A model generated the notes under the pieces. It saw only the letters and a program-made list of their open reading frames with translations, was not told the origin of the DNA and made no database searches. A DNA stretch of 64,000 bases from DATBSL01 sp963729875 (lineage in GTDB: Bacteria > Acidobacteriota > Vicinamibacteria > Fen-336). Shown piece by piece: positions 8,742-19,000 of the stretch. The DNA lies in contig CAVSPR010000002.1 of the NCBI GenBank assembly GCA_963729875.1, positions 496,001 to 560,000 of the forward strand, in the 5' to 3' direction. Each line of letters opens with the position of its first letter. Within the stretch, counting starts at the first letter, position 1. A program made the position numbers and the translations under genes.

Positions 8742-9390
8742 GCCGGCTCGCGGTGGCGGTCGACCCACGCGGCGAGGGCCACGAACAGGACGCCCCCGAT
8801 CGCTCCCACCCACCCGACCGCCTCGACGCTGGGGGGCGGTGGGCTCGCGACGCTGCCGGCGTAGATCGAGGAGAAGCAGGGTGGCGAGGCCGGCGAAGCC
8901 CCACCGCCCGAGCGCGGTCGCGCGCCCGTGTGGCCGAGAGGGCGAGCCACAGGCCGGCGGCGAGCATCGCGAGCTCGACGGCGATCGTCGCCGGGACCGA
9001 GTTCCACAGTCCGAGGCCGAGGCGCGGCCCGCCCGGCCAGAGGGGCATGTCGGGCCGGTGGCTCACGAAGTCGAGCACCCAGTGGCCCACCGCGAGCACG
9101 GCGAGCACGAGCGCATCGAGGGGCCGCCGCTTCCGCCAGAAGTGGACCGCCCCGAAGGCCGCTCCCCAGGCCGCGACCGTGAGCAGGCTGTGGGAGAGCG
9201 GGTAGTCGTCGAACCGCAGCGGCGTGAACGCCGTGTCGCCGGGGGCGATAGCCACTCTCTCGACCCCGGCCAGGACGAGCCAGGGCCAGACGAGGTCGGG
9301 CAGCTGTGCGGCGCCGAAGAGCGTGCCGAGCGAGGCCCGCGGGGCGAGCCGCTTCGCCGCGTAGGCCGTCGCGAAGTGGCCGATGAACAA
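8738..9390 (-). CDS. multi-pass membrane protein, YdjM/LexA-binding hydrolase-like, frameshifted 3' part
   Basis: TTG 9390 begins MFIGHFATAYAAKRLAP. Four to five membrane segments carry conserved polar signatures: GHF near the start, PDLVWP, DDYPLSHSLL and GHWVLDFVSHRPDMPL. These resemble the membrane-bound metal-dependent hydrolase family around PF04307, whose His/Asp residues probably bind metal. Between about 8840 and 8935 at least two indels scramble the frame; reading RWGFAGLATLLLL and then IYAGSVASPPPPSVEAVGWVG restores a plausible last membrane helix. It lies nine bases after trxB and overlaps the glycosyltransferase. Confidence 0.55.
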
Positions 9391-9399
9391 GGCCGCGCC

Positions 9400-10359
9400 T
9401 CAGTGGCTCAGGAAGCGCTCGGCGTCGATCGCGGCCATGCAGCCGCTGCCGGCGGCGGTGATGGCCTGGCGATAGCGGTGGTCGGCCACGTCGCCGGCGG
9501 CGAAGACCCCGGGCACGCTCGTGGCGGTCGTCCCGCCGTGCAGGAGGAGGTAGCCCTGCTCGTCCATCTGGAGCTGGCCGGCGAAGACGGCGGTGTTCGG
9601 CGTGTGGCCGATGGCCATGAAGATCCCCCGCAGGGGACATCCTTCACTTCGCCGGTCTTGACGTTGCGGACCATCGCGCCGGTCACGCCCTTCCCCGGCC
9701 CCCCGAGCACCTTCTCGATCACGCTGTCGAGGAGCCAGCCGATCTTCGGGTTGGCCTTCGCGAGCGTCTGCATGGCCTTGCTCGCGCGCAGCTCCTGCGC
9801 GGCGGTGGACGATCGTCACCTTCGAGGCGAACTTGGTCAGGAAGCTCGCCTCCTCCATCGCGGTGTCGCCCCCGCCGACGACGAGGACCTCCTTGCCCTT
9901 GTAGAAGAAGCCGTCGCAGGTGGCGCAGGCCGACACGCCGCCGATCTTCGTGCGGAAGTCGATCTCCTCCGGGAGGCCGAGCCACTTCGCCCGCGCGCCC
10001 GTGGCTACGATGACGGTGTCGGCCGTGATCTCACCCGAGGAGAGGCTGAGACGGAACGGCCGCTCCGTGAAGACCGCCTTCTGGAGCTCGCCGGTCGCGA
10101 ACTCGGCCCCGAACCGCTCGGCCTGCTTGCGCATCCGCTCCATGAGCTCGGGGCCCAGGATCCCCTCGGGGAAGCCGGGGTAGTTGTCGACCTCGGTGGT
10201 CAGCATGAGCTGGCCCCCGGGCACGTCGGTCGGGTCGTCGCCGCCCCCGCCCTCGACGACGAGGGGCCGCAGCTCGGCCCGCGAGGCGTAGACGGCGGCG
10301 GTGAGGCCGGCGGGGCCGGACCCGAGGATCACGACGCGATAGTGGCTCTGGCTGGGCAT
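9400..10359 (-). CDS. trxB: thioredoxin reductase with two compensating frameshifts
   Basis: 320 residues. NADPH- and FAD-dependent flavoenzyme that keeps thioredoxin reduced. FAD site GSGPAGLTAAVYASRA at the N-terminus, redox disulfide SACATCDGFF (CATC), NADPH site VVGGGDTAMEEA, and C-terminal FAD motif GVFAAGDVADHRYRQAITAAGSG. Between about 9635 and 9800 the frame leaves and returns: the alternative frame reads MQTLAKANPKIGWLLDSVIE and VTGAMVRNVKTGEVKDVPC, just what the family has there. Two opposite one-base errors in a housekeeping gene suggest sequencing or assembly error. First gene of a leftward operon. Confidence 0.9.
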   Translation of the reverse strand: MPSQSHYRVVILGSGPAGLTAAVYASRAELRPLVVEGGGGDDPTDVPGGQLMLTTEVDNYPGFPEGILGPELMERMRKQAERFGAEFATGELQKAVFTERPFRLSLSSGEITADTVIVATGARAKWLGLPEEIDFRTKIGGVSACATCDGFFYKGKEVLVVGGGDTAMEEASFLTKFASKVTIVHRRAGAAREQGHADAREGQPEDRLAPRQRDREGARGAGEGRDRRDGPQRQDRRSEGCPLRGIFMAIGHTPNTAVFAGQLQMDEQGYLLLHGGTTATSVPGVFAAGDVADHRYRQAITAAGSGCMAAIDAERFLSH

Positions 10360-10393
10360 GGCGGGGTCGCTCCGGTGTTCCTGAACAGCCCAG

Positions 10394-10406
10394 TATAATC
10401 CGGGGG
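10394..10406 (+). promoter_or_regulatory. consensus -10 placing transcription start at the start codon
   Basis: TATAAT at 10394-10399 is followed by seven bases and then the ATG at 10407, so the transcript should be leaderless. The GGGGG before the ATG could still act as a weak ribosome site. Confidence 0.55.
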
Positions 10407-10643
10407 ATGTCCGACACGCCCACGGTCGACCTCCTGCTCGCCACCCTCAACGCCGCCGAGGTCGGGAGCCTGGACGCGATCGCCCAGAAGATGGAGCACG
10501 TGCAGCGGGGCCTCGAGTCGCTCGGCCAGGCGGAGCTGGCCGAGGCGGCGGCCGGGGCGACCCGGGCCCTGCGGCGCGGGGACGTGACGGAGTGGAAGCG
10601 CGGGCGCGCATTCCTGCAGAGCAAGATCGGCCACCTGCGGTAG
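10407..10643 (+). CDS. small hypothetical protein (78 aa)
   Basis: A short soluble protein, MSDTPTVDLLLATLNAAEVG..., rich in Ala, Leu and Glu and probably helical throughout (IAQKMEHVQRGLESLGQAELAEAA suggests amphipathic helices). No signal or membrane segment, and I do not recognise a family. A perfect TATAAT seven bases before the ATG, and its position between divergent trxB and the moxR operon, support it as a real, separately transcribed gene. Confidence 0.55.
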   Translation: MSDTPTVDLLLATLNAAEVGSLDAIAQKMEHVQRGLESLGQAELAEAAAGATRALRRGDVTEWKRGRAFLQSKIGHLR

Positions 10644-10711
10644 GCTGAGGCCTTTCGCCGCCGCGGTGCGTCCAATGCAGGGGGGCGTCCGCTCCCGAAG
10701 AGAATGGAGCC

Positions 10712-11710
<999 letters not shown>

Positions 11711-11881
11711 GACCACGCGGTCCGGAGTCACAGGCTGGTACGCTGGTTGCGGGTTCGCTTTCCCCGGGGCCTTGCCCCTTCACCGGCGGGACGGCCGGGG
11801 CCTCGTCGCCCGACACTATCGGAGCGACTCGGCACGGCCAGATCCCTCGGAGCCCGCCAGGGATCGGGCTCCTCGGGTGAC

Positions 11882-12744
11882 ATGAACCGCGAAACCCTCC
11901 GCAAGATCCGCCGCATCCAGATCAGGACGCGGACGATCCTCGAGTCCGGGATCGGGGGGCGTACCACGCCGTTTTCAAGGGCCGCGGCATGGAGTTCGCG
12001 GAGGTCCGCGAGTACGCGCCCGGGGACGAGGTGCGCACGATCGACTGGAACGTCACCGCCCGCATGGGGACGCCCTACGTCAAGAAGTTCGTCGAGGAGC
12101 GCGACCTCACGCTCCTGCTGCTGGTGGACGTCTCCGGCTCGCAGCAGTTCGGCTCGCAGTACCTCCTGAAGCGCGACTACGCGGCCGAGCTCGCGGCGGT
12201 GCTCGCCTTCTCCGCGGTGGCCAACCACGACCGGGTGGGGGCCGTGCTCTTCTCCGATCGCATCGAGGGCTACGTGCCCCCGGCCCGCGGCCGCGACCAC
12301 GCGCTGCGGATCGTGCGGGACCTGCTTGCGCGCGAGCCGGCGGGCCGCGGCACCGACCTCGCGGGGGCGCTGCGCTTCGCCCAGCGGGTCCTGCGCCGCC
12401 GGGGCATCGTGGCCGTGATCTCGGACTTCCAGGCCGAGGGCTACGAGAAGCCGCTCGGCGCCCTGCGCCGCCGCCACGACGTGGTGGCGCTGCACCTGCG
12501 GGACCCCCGGGAGGCCGACGTGCCCGATGCCGGCCTCGTGGCCTTCGCCGACCCCGAGACCGGCGAGAGGGTGATCGCCGACACCTCGCGACCCGAGGTG
12601 CGCCGGGCGCTCCGGGCGCCCGGCTTCGAGGCCGCGCGAGCCGTCTTCAAGAAGACCCGCGTGGATGCCCTGGCCCTCGGCACGGGCGAGTCCTACGAGA
12701 GGCCGCTCTCCGGCTTCTTCAAGGCCCGCGAGAGGAGGCGGTAG
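11882..12744 (+). CDS. DUF58 protein (vWA-like), frameshifted near the start
   Basis: The usual partner of MoxR. ATG 11882 starts MNRETLRKIRRIQIRTRTIL; the frame breaks in the G-run around 11950-11960 and resumes as YHAVFKGRGMEFAEVREYAPGD, the DUF58 core (E-R-Y-G-D, then RTIDWNVTARMG). The rest is a vWA-like fold: LLLLVDVSGSQQFG (DxSGS metal site), GAVLFSD and VAVISDFQ. ATG 11989 is the first start downstream of the break, but it would cut the N-terminal helix present in relatives. The indel lies in a homopolymer, so an error is likely. Confidence 0.8.
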
Positions 12745-13659
12745 GTGCTCGCCGTCGCCGCCCTCCTCCTCGCCGCCTCGCCAGTGGCCGTGACCGCCAC
12801 CGCGAGCAAGGCCGAGGTCACCGTGGGTGAGACCTTCACCGTCGAGCTGAAGGCGACCGGCCCGGCGGGGACGACGTTCACGTTCCCGGGTGGGGCCGAG
12901 ACCGACGCCTTCGAGGCGCGCACGCCGCCCACCGACCCGAAGGCCCCGGCGCCGGAGCCGGGCACGCACCGGTACGAGGCGGCCGTCTACGCCGCGGTGG
13001 GGGAGGCCACCCTGCCACCGATCCCGGTGCGGTACCGGCTCTCCGACGGGACGGAGGGCGAGGTCGCCCCGGAGCCGATCGTGCTGAGAGTCGTGTCTCT
13101 GCTGCCGAAGGACCCTCAGGAGCGGAAGCTGGCCGACGTGCGCGGGCCGCGGCCCGTCGGGATCGGCCGGGCCTTCTGGATCGCTGTCGTCGCCGCGCTC
13201 GTGCTCGTGGCGGCGCTCGCCGCGTGGCTCGTTCACCGGCGACGGAAGAAAGAGGCGCCAAGGGTCCCGGCCGTCCCGGAGCTGGCGGCCGACGTCGAGG
13301 CCCTGCGCGCCCTGGAGGCGCTCCACGGCTCTTCCCTTCTCGCCCGCGGCGAGTACCGCGCGTTCTACATCCGGCTCGCCGAGGTCGCGAAGCGATACCT
13401 CGAGCGCCGCCTCGGGGCACCCGTGCTGGAGATGACGACGGCGGAGACGCTCGCTCTCCTGCGCGTTCACCCCCACGGGGGGGACCTCGTCCCCGTCGTG
13501 CGCGACGTGGCGGAGGCCGCCGACCGTATCAAGTTCGCGAGGGGGCAGGGACTCGCCGAGGAGGCCGAGCGCCACCTCGCCGCGGTGCGGGCCCTCGTTC
13601 CCGCGCTCGAGGCCCGGCTCGCGCCGAAGGCGCCGCCGGCGGAAGGGAAGGCGGCCTGA
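12745..13659 (+). CDS. Bat-operon membrane protein with DUF4381-like cytoplasmic part
   Basis: 304 residues from GTG 12745, directly after the DUF58 stop and with GAGGAGG upstream. Signal peptide (residues 1-20), an extracytoplasmic beta domain of about 100 residues like one repeat of BatD (VTVGETFTVELKATGPAGTTFTF), a membrane helix at about 140-160 (IGRAFWIAVVAALVLVAALAAWLV) and a basic, helical cytoplasmic tail of the kind found in DUF4381 proteins. It probably anchors or assembles the neighbouring vWA proteins. Overlaps batA by one base (TGATG). Confidence 0.65.
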   Translation: MLAVAALLLAASPVAVTATASKAEVTVGETFTVELKATGPAGTTFTFPGGAETDAFEARTPPTDPKAPAPEPGTHRYEAAVYAAVGEATLPPIPVRYRLSDGTEGEVAPEPIVLRVVSLLPKDPQERKLADVRGPRPVGIGRAFWIAVVAALVLVAALAAWLVHRRRKKEAPRVPAVPELAADVEALRALEALHGSSLLARGEYRAFYIRLAEVAKRYLERRLGAPVLEMTTAETLALLRVHPHGGDLVPVVRDVAEAADRIKFARGQGLAEEAERHLAAVRALVPALEARLAPKAPPAEGKAA

Positions 13660-14684
13660 TGGACTGGGCCGGCTTCCGCTTCCAGGATCCGGCGTGGCTG
13701 TGGGCCGCGCTCGCCGGCCCGCTCGTCCTCCTCGCGGCGTGGCTCCGCGAGAGGGGCGCGCGGGCGAGGGCGGTGTCCTTCCCCGGCGCGTCGCGCCTCG
13801 CGCGGATGCGCCCGGGCTGGCGGGTGCGGGTCCGGCACCTCCCGCTCGCCCTCGCCGCCCTCGCGCTCGTCGCCGGCTCGGCGGCCCTCGCCCGTCCGCA
13901 GCACGGCACCCTGCGCGAGGACGTCACGACCCGGGGCGTCGACATCGTCGTCGCCCTCGACGTCTCGGGCACGATGGCGGCCGAGGACTTCCAGCCCAGG
14001 AACCGCCTCGAGGTGGCCAAGGAGGTGGTGGCGGAGTTCGTGAAGCGGCGCACGACCGACCGCGTGGGCCTCGTGGTCTTCGCCGGCCGGAGCCTCACGA
14101 AGTCGCCCCCCACCACCGACACCGCGGTGCTCCTCCGCCAGCTCGACGACGTGCGGCTCGAGATGCTGCCCGACGGCACCGCCATCGGCAGCGGCCTCGC
14201 GACGGCTCTCACCCGTCTGCGCCGGTCGCAGGCGAAGAGCCGGGTGGTGGTGCTCGTGACCGACGGCGACAACAACGCCGGCGAGATCGACCCGGCCACC
14301 GCGGCCGACATGGCGAAGGCCATGGAGGTGCGCGTCTACACGATCCTGGTCGGCCGGGGAGGGCGGGTGCCGATGCCGGTGACCGGGCGCGACCCCTTCA
14401 CGGGGGCGATCGTGAAGGACACCGTCATGGCCGACGTGAAGGTGAACCCGGAGCTCCTGAAGCGCATCGCGGAGCGGACGGGGGCCGAGTTCTTCCGGGC
14501 CGAAGACCCGGCGGCGCTGCGGCAGGTCTTCGACCGCGTCGACCGTCTCGAGAAGTCCGAGATCAAGGTGGCCGCCTACCGCCGCTACCGCGAGCTCTTC
14601 CCCCCGGTGCTGGCGCTCTCGGCGGCGCTCCTCGCCGCGGCGGGCCTCGCGTGGGCCTCCGGGCTGCGGGTAGTCCCCGCATGA
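13659..14684 (+). CDS. BatA-type von Willebrand A membrane protein
   Basis: 341 residues. Two N-terminal membrane helices (about 12-28 and 60-76) and one at the C-terminus enclose a vWA domain. The metal-site motif is DVSGT at residue 101, with Thr in place of the usual second Ser, and a second acidic site is VLVTDGDNNAG. PVTGRDPFTGAIVKDTVMADVKVN corresponds to the BatA insert. Bat proteins are linked to aerotolerance and envelope stress in Bacteroides and spirochaetes; their role here is inferred. Coupled upstream by TGATG and followed after 10 bases by the second vWA gene. Confidence 0.85.
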   Translation: MDWAGFRFQDPAWLWAALAGPLVLLAAWLRERGARARAVSFPGASRLARMRPGWRVRVRHLPLALAALALVAGSAALARPQHGTLREDVTTRGVDIVVALDVSGTMAAEDFQPRNRLEVAKEVVAEFVKRRTTDRVGLVVFAGRSLTKSPPTTDTAVLLRQLDDVRLEMLPDGTAIGSGLATALTRLRRSQAKSRVVVLVTDGDNNAGEIDPATAADMAKAMEVRVYTILVGRGGRVPMPVTGRDPFTGAIVKDTVMADVKVNPELLKRIAERTGAEFFRAEDPAALRQVFDRVDRLEKSEIKVAAYRRYRELFPPVLALSAALLAAAGLAWASGLRVVPA

Positions 14685-14694
14685 GGCAGACGCC

Positions 14695-16554
14695 ATGATC
14701 TTCGCGTCTCCCGAGTGGCTCTTCGCGCTGCTGGCGCTGCCGGCCCTGCTCGCCTTCGAGTCCTGGCTCGCCCGGCGCGACCGGGACCGGCTGTCGCGGC
14801 TCGTGTCCCGACCGCTCTGGGCGCGCGTCGTCCGCCGCCCGGCCGAGCACTGGCGTCTCGCCCGGACGGCGCTCCTCGCCCTCGGCGCCGCCGGGGTGAT
14901 CGTGGCCCTCGCCCGGCCGCAGTGGGGCATCGTGCGCGAGAAGGTCGAGCGCGAGGGAGTCGACGTGGTGCTCGTCCTCGACACCTCGGGCTCGATGGCC
15001 ACCGCCGACGTCGCGCCCAGCCGTTTCTTCCTCGCCCGCCAGGCGCTGCTCCAGCTCATCGCGCGCCTCGAGGGAGACCGCTTCGCCCTCGTGGCCTTCG
15101 AGGGCGAGGCCTACCCGCTCGTCCCGCTCACCCTCGACGCCGACGCCCTCGGCCTCTTCCTCGAGACGGTCGAGCCCGGGGTCGTGCCCGCCCCCGGCAC
15201 GTCGCTCGGGGTGGGCCTCGAGAAGGGCCTCGATGCCTTCGTCGACAAGGAGCGCCGGAACAAGGTGATGGTGATCGTCTCCGACGGCGAAGACCTCGAG
15301 GGCGAGGTCGAGGCCGCGGCGGGCAAGGCGAAGGAGGCGGGCGTCGTCGTCCACGCGGTGGGCGTCGGCACCGAGGGGGGCCAGCCGGTGCCCGAGATGG
15401 ACGCCGAGGGGAAGGTCACGGGCTACAAGCGCGACGAGCAGGGCGGCGCCGTGGTCTCCCGGCTGAACATGGCGACGCTCGAGGCGATCGCGAACGGCAC
15501 GGGGGGCAGGGCGTTTCGCGTGACGCCCGCCGACACGAGCCTGTCCGGTCTCGCTGCCGCGATCGAGGGCATGGAGCAGAAGGCGCTCGCCCGCGAGTAC
15601 TCATACCGGAGAAAGGAGCGCTTCCAGGTTCCGCTCGCGGTCGGCCTCGCGTGCGTGGCCCTGGCTCTCCTTCTCCCGCCCCCTCCGCTGAGCCGGCGCG
15701 CGCGGGCGGCGGCGGGCGCGACGGGTCGGCTGGCGGCCACGCTGTTGCTGGCCCTGCTCATCGGCTCGCCGGCGTGGGCCCGGGCGCCGGCACCCCCCGC
15801 CCCGGCGCCGGCTGCGCCTGCCGCGGGTGCCGCCGGGGCCGCGCCCCGCTCCGGCAGCGTCCTCGACGAGCTGCTGCTGCGCCCCCGGCGGGCCACGGAG
15901 GAAGGGCGGGCCGAGTACGCGCGGGGGAGCCACCCGCAGGCCTTGTCGGCTTTCGAGCGCGCGGCCGCGGCGCGTCCCCAGGACCCCGTCACCCGGTTCA
16001 ACGTGGCCGACGGCCTCTACAAGACCGGCAAGTACGACGAGGCCGCCGCACTCTTCCGCGCCCTCGGCGACGACGCCGGCTCGCCGCTGGCGGGGTCGGC
16101 CCGGTTCAACCTCGGCAACAGCCTCTACCAGAAGCAGGACTACCGCGGCGCCGTCCGCGCCTACCGCGAAGCCCTGCGAGCGGCGCCGGGGGACGAGGAC
16201 ACGCGGCGCAACCTGGAGCTGGCCCTGCGCGCGCTGCAGGAGCAGGAGGAGCAGCGGAAGAAGCAACAGCAGGACCAGCGGGAACAAGACCAGCAGCAGA
16301 AGGACCAGCAGCAACAGGGCCAGCCGAAGGACCAGAAGCAGGGCCAGGACCAGAAGAAGGAGCAGGGGCAGCCACAGCAGCAGCGCCCCCAGACCCAGCA
16401 GGAGAAGGAGGACCAGCGCTTCCGACAGGAGGCGGGCATGCCGAAGGAGCGCGCCATGCAGCTCCTCGAGGCGTTGCAGCAGAATGAGAAGGCGGAGCAG
16501 AAGAAGCTCCTGGCGCACAAGCGCGCCCAGAGGAAGAAGGGGAGAGACTGGTGA
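14695..16554 (+). CDS. BatB-BatC fusion: vWA domain plus TPR and Gln/Lys-rich tail
   Basis: 619 residues. Residues 1-330 are a BatB-like vWA membrane protein with DTSGSM metal site and VMVIVSDGEDLEGE. A second hydrophobic segment (about 345-362, TLLLALLIGSPAWA) then looks like an internal signal/anchor, followed by an Ala/Pro linker, and TPR repeats at about 400-500 (FNVADGLYKTGKYDEAAALF, FNLGNSLYQKQDYRGAVRAY) typical of BatC. Residues about 505-575 are an extreme low-complexity Gln/Lys/Glu/Asp tract ending in MPKERAMQLLEALQQNE. In many genomes batB and batC are separate genes; here they form one reading frame. Overlaps batD by four bases (GTGA). Confidence 0.85.
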   Translation: MIFASPEWLFALLALPALLAFESWLARRDRDRLSRLVSRPLWARVVRRPAEHWRLARTALLALGAAGVIVALARPQWGIVREKVEREGVDVVLVLDTSGSMATADVAPSRFFLARQALLQLIARLEGDRFALVAFEGEAYPLVPLTLDADALGLFLETVEPGVVPAPGTSLGVGLEKGLDAFVDKERRNKVMVIVSDGEDLEGEVEAAAGKAKEAGVVVHAVGVGTEGGQPVPEMDAEGKVTGYKRDEQGGAVVSRLNMATLEAIANGTGGRAFRVTPADTSLSGLAAAIEGMEQKALAREYSYRRKERFQVPLAVGLACVALALLLPPPPLSRRARAAAGATGRLAATLLLALLIGSPAWARAPAPPAPAPAAPAAGAAGAAPRSGSVLDELLLRPRRATEEGRAEYARGSHPQALSAFERAAAARPQDPVTRFNVADGLYKTGKYDEAAALFRALGDDAGSPLAGSARFNLGNSLYQKQDYRGAVRAYREALRAAPGDEDTRRNLELALRALQEQEEQRKKQQQDQREQDQQQKDQQQQGQPKDQKQGQDQKKEQGQPQQQRPQTQQEKEDQRFRQEAGMPKERAMQLLEALQQNEKAEQKKLLAHKRAQRKKGRDW

Positions 16555-18245
16555 GGGCGGCCGCGCTTCTCCTGCTGCTCGGGCCGACGACCGCGTCGGC
16601 GTTCACGCTGCGCTCCGAGGTCGACGCCCGGAAGGTCGGCGTACAGGACCAGGTCCAGCTCACGATCACGGTCGAGGGCAGCGACGCTCCCGACGAGATC
16701 CCGCTGCCCCGCCTCACGAACCTCGACGTGGTGGGGGGACCCTTCCAGTCCTCCCAGGTCTCGATCGTCAACGGCCGCATGTCGCAGTCCCGCAGCTACA
16801 CGTACGCCTTGCAGCCGCGGGCGGTCGGTCGCGCCGAGGTGGGGCCGGCCGCGGCCGGTGACCAGACGGCACCCGCCATCGCGATCGAGGTCGTGGCGGG
16901 CAGCATCCGCGAGCGGGCCCCGCAGCCGAGAGACCCGTTCGGGGGCAGCCCCTTCGGTGACCCCTTCGAGGAGATGCTCGGCCGGCGCCGGGAGCGCGGC
17001 CCGGCCCCGAAGCTCCTCGTACAGGCGACGCCGTCCCGGACGCGACTGCGCGTGGGGGAGCCCCTCGTGCTCACGTACGCGCTCCTCACCCAGACCTCGG
17101 TCGCCGATCTCCAGTTCAAGGAGGCGCCGCAGTTCTCCGGCTTCTGGACCGAGGACCTCGAGCGGCCGCCGGCGTCGCCCTCCGGCGAGGCGGTGACGTT
17201 CGACGGCGAGACCTACCGCCGCTTCCCGGTCCTGCGCAAGCTCCTCTTCCCGACGAAGGCTGGCACCCTCTCGATTCCCGCCGCCACCTTCCGCATCGGC
17301 CTCGCCCGGCAGGGGTTCTTCGACGCGGGCGGGGCCGTGGAGCGGTCGACGAAGTCGTTCGCCGTGACCGTGGACCCGCTGCCGGACGCCCCGGGCTTCA
17401 CGGGAGCGGTGGGACGCTTCCGAGCCTCGGCCAGCCTCGACCGCGACACGGTCCCCCTCGGGGAGGCGGCAACGCTGCGCTTCCGCGTGGAAGGAACCGG
17501 CAACCTCAAGTGGATCGACCGTGGGCCCGACGTCGCCCTGAAGGGCGCCCGCGTGTTCCCGCCGCAGGCGAAGAGCGACCTGCGCACGACGGCCGAGGGC
17601 ATCGCCGGGTCGCGCACGTGGGAGTTCGTGGTGGTGCCCGAGACGAGCGGGACGGTGGAGGTGCCGGCCCTGGCGTTCTCCTACTACGACCCGTCCGCGG
17701 GACGCATCGCGACCGCGGAGACGGCCCCGCTCACGCTGCGCGTCGAAGGGGGGACCGTCGCGGCGGGACTGCCCGTGCCGCCGCCCGCGGCGGGTGCGTC
17801 CCGGCCCGCCGGCGCGCTGCCGCTTCGGTCCGAGCTCGACCGGCCTGCCGAGCGCGAGCTTTCGGGGAGGACGATCGCCCTCGTCGCCGGCCTCGCCCTG
17901 CTGCTGCACGCCGGCCTCTGGGGCGCCTCTCGCCTGCGCCCGGCCGGGCGCGGAGGCGCGTCCCGCGCGGCCTCCGCGCGGTCGGTGCGTGCGGCGCTTC
18001 GCGACCTCGAGCGGGTGAGCCGCGAAGCGACGAGCAAGGAGCAGGCGGCAGGCCTGGTGGAGAAGGCACTCCACGAGGCCTTCGGCGAGATCCCCGACGA
18101 CGACGACGGCGAGCGCGCGCGCGCGGTGCGAACGCTGCTCGACGACGCCCGGTTCGTCCGCTACGCCCCGCAGCTGGGCGACTACTCGGACAAGGTCAAG
18201 GACCTCGCCGCGCGGGCGGCGGAGGCGGTGCGGAGATGGGCGTGA
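16551..18245 (+). CDS. BatD/oxygen-tolerance family protein
   Basis: 564 residues from GTG 16551. Signal peptide, then serial immunoglobulin-like BatD repeats (VQDQVQLTITVEGSD, LRVGEPLVLTYALLTQ, VPLGEAATLRFRVEGTGNLKWI), one membrane helix near 440-460 and a helical cytoplasmic end. A Pro/Arg/Gly/Phe-rich linker (DPFGGSPFGDPFEEML) separates repeats one and two, as in many BatD proteins. It acts with the vWA and TPR proteins at the cytoplasmic membrane. Overlaps the next gene by ten bases, or by four if the GTG at 18242 is the start there. Confidence 0.85.
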   Translation: MRAAALLLLLGPTTASAFTLRSEVDARKVGVQDQVQLTITVEGSDAPDEIPLPRLTNLDVVGGPFQSSQVSIVNGRMSQSRSYTYALQPRAVGRAEVGPAAAGDQTAPAIAIEVVAGSIRERAPQPRDPFGGSPFGDPFEEMLGRRRERGPAPKLLVQATPSRTRLRVGEPLVLTYALLTQTSVADLQFKEAPQFSGFWTEDLERPPASPSGEAVTFDGETYRRFPVLRKLLFPTKAGTLSIPAATFRIGLARQGFFDAGGAVERSTKSFAVTVDPLPDAPGFTGAVGRFRASASLDRDTVPLGEAATLRFRVEGTGNLKWIDRGPDVALKGARVFPPQAKSDLRTTAEGIAGSRTWEFVVVPETSGTVEVPALAFSYYDPSAGRIATAETAPLTLRVEGGTVAAGLPVPPPAAGASRPAGALPLRSELDRPAERELSGRTIALVAGLALLLHAGLWGASRLRPAGRGGASRAASARSVRAALRDLERVSREATSKEQAAGLVEKALHEAFGEIPDDDDGERARAVRTLLDDARFVRYAPQLGDYSDKVKDLAARAAEAVRRWA

Positions 18246-19000
18246 GCGTGCGGCGATCCGTCCTCGGCCTCCTCGCCGTGGGGCTCGCCGTCCCGCTGCT
18301 CGGCGCGCCGGCCGACGACCGCTTCCGTGAGGCCAACGAGCTCGTCCGCGCCGGCGACTACCCCAGGGCGATCGCCGCGTACGCTGCGCTCGCCGCCTCG
18401 GGGCAGGAGAGCGCCTCGCTCTACTGGAACTGGGCCCAGGCGGCGACCGCGCGGGGCGCCTCCGGGGAGGCGCTCTGGACGCTGCTCCGCGCGCGGGAGC
18501 TCGACCCCGGCGACCGGGCGGTCGTCCGCGACGTGGAGCGGCTGCGCGAGGCGCTCAACCTGGACCGCGCGGAGATCGCGCCCGAGCCGCTCGCTGCCGC
18601 CGCCCGCTTCTCCCGCCGCTTCCGCCTCGACCTCGTCGGTGCCGCGCTCGTCGTGCTCTCCGTTCTCGCCCACGTCCTCGCCCGGATGCGTCCCGGGCCG
18701 CGGTGGCCGTTCTCCCTGGCCGGGGCCGCGCTCGGTTTCGGCCTCCTGGCCGCGGCGGTCCCGCTCGTCGGCTCCCTCGCTCGGCCGACGGCGGTCGTCG
18801 TGCGGCGGGGTGCGCCGCTCGTCGACGCCGCCTCCCCGTCGGCGGAAGCGACCGGCTCGCTCCGAGAGGGCGAGGTCGTCCCGGTCCTGGAGGCGAGCGG
18901 CGAGTGGCTCCGGGTCGAGGACAACGCTGGGGCCCGCGGCTGGGCCCACGCCGCCGACGTGCGCCGCCTCGACGCGCCGCCCCTGCCCTCGTCGGACTAG
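18236..19000 (+). CDS. BatE-like TPR and SH3-domain membrane protein
   Basis: 254 residues. Signal peptide (to about residue 23), two TPR-like helices (FREANELVRAGDYPRAIAAY; SASLYWNWAQAATARG), two membrane helices around 128-145 and 155-175, and a C-terminal bacterial SH3 domain (VVPVLEASGEWLRVEDNAGARGW). This closes the moxR-DUF58-batABCDE operon. ATG 18236 and GTG 18242 are both plausible; the GTG gives the four-base GTGA overlap common here. Its TAG overlaps the stop of the opposing nrfD gene. Confidence 0.8.
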   Translation: MGVSVRRSVLGLLAVGLAVPLLGAPADDRFREANELVRAGDYPRAIAAYAALAASGQESASLYWNWAQAATARGASGEALWTLLRARELDPGDRAVVRDVERLREALNLDRAEIAPEPLAAAARFSRRFRLDLVGAALVVLSVLAHVLARMRPGPRWPFSLAGAALGFGLLAAAVPLVGSLARPTAVVVRRGAPLVDAASPSAEATGSLREGEVVPVLEASGEWLRVEDNAGARGWAHAADVRRLDAPPLPSSD

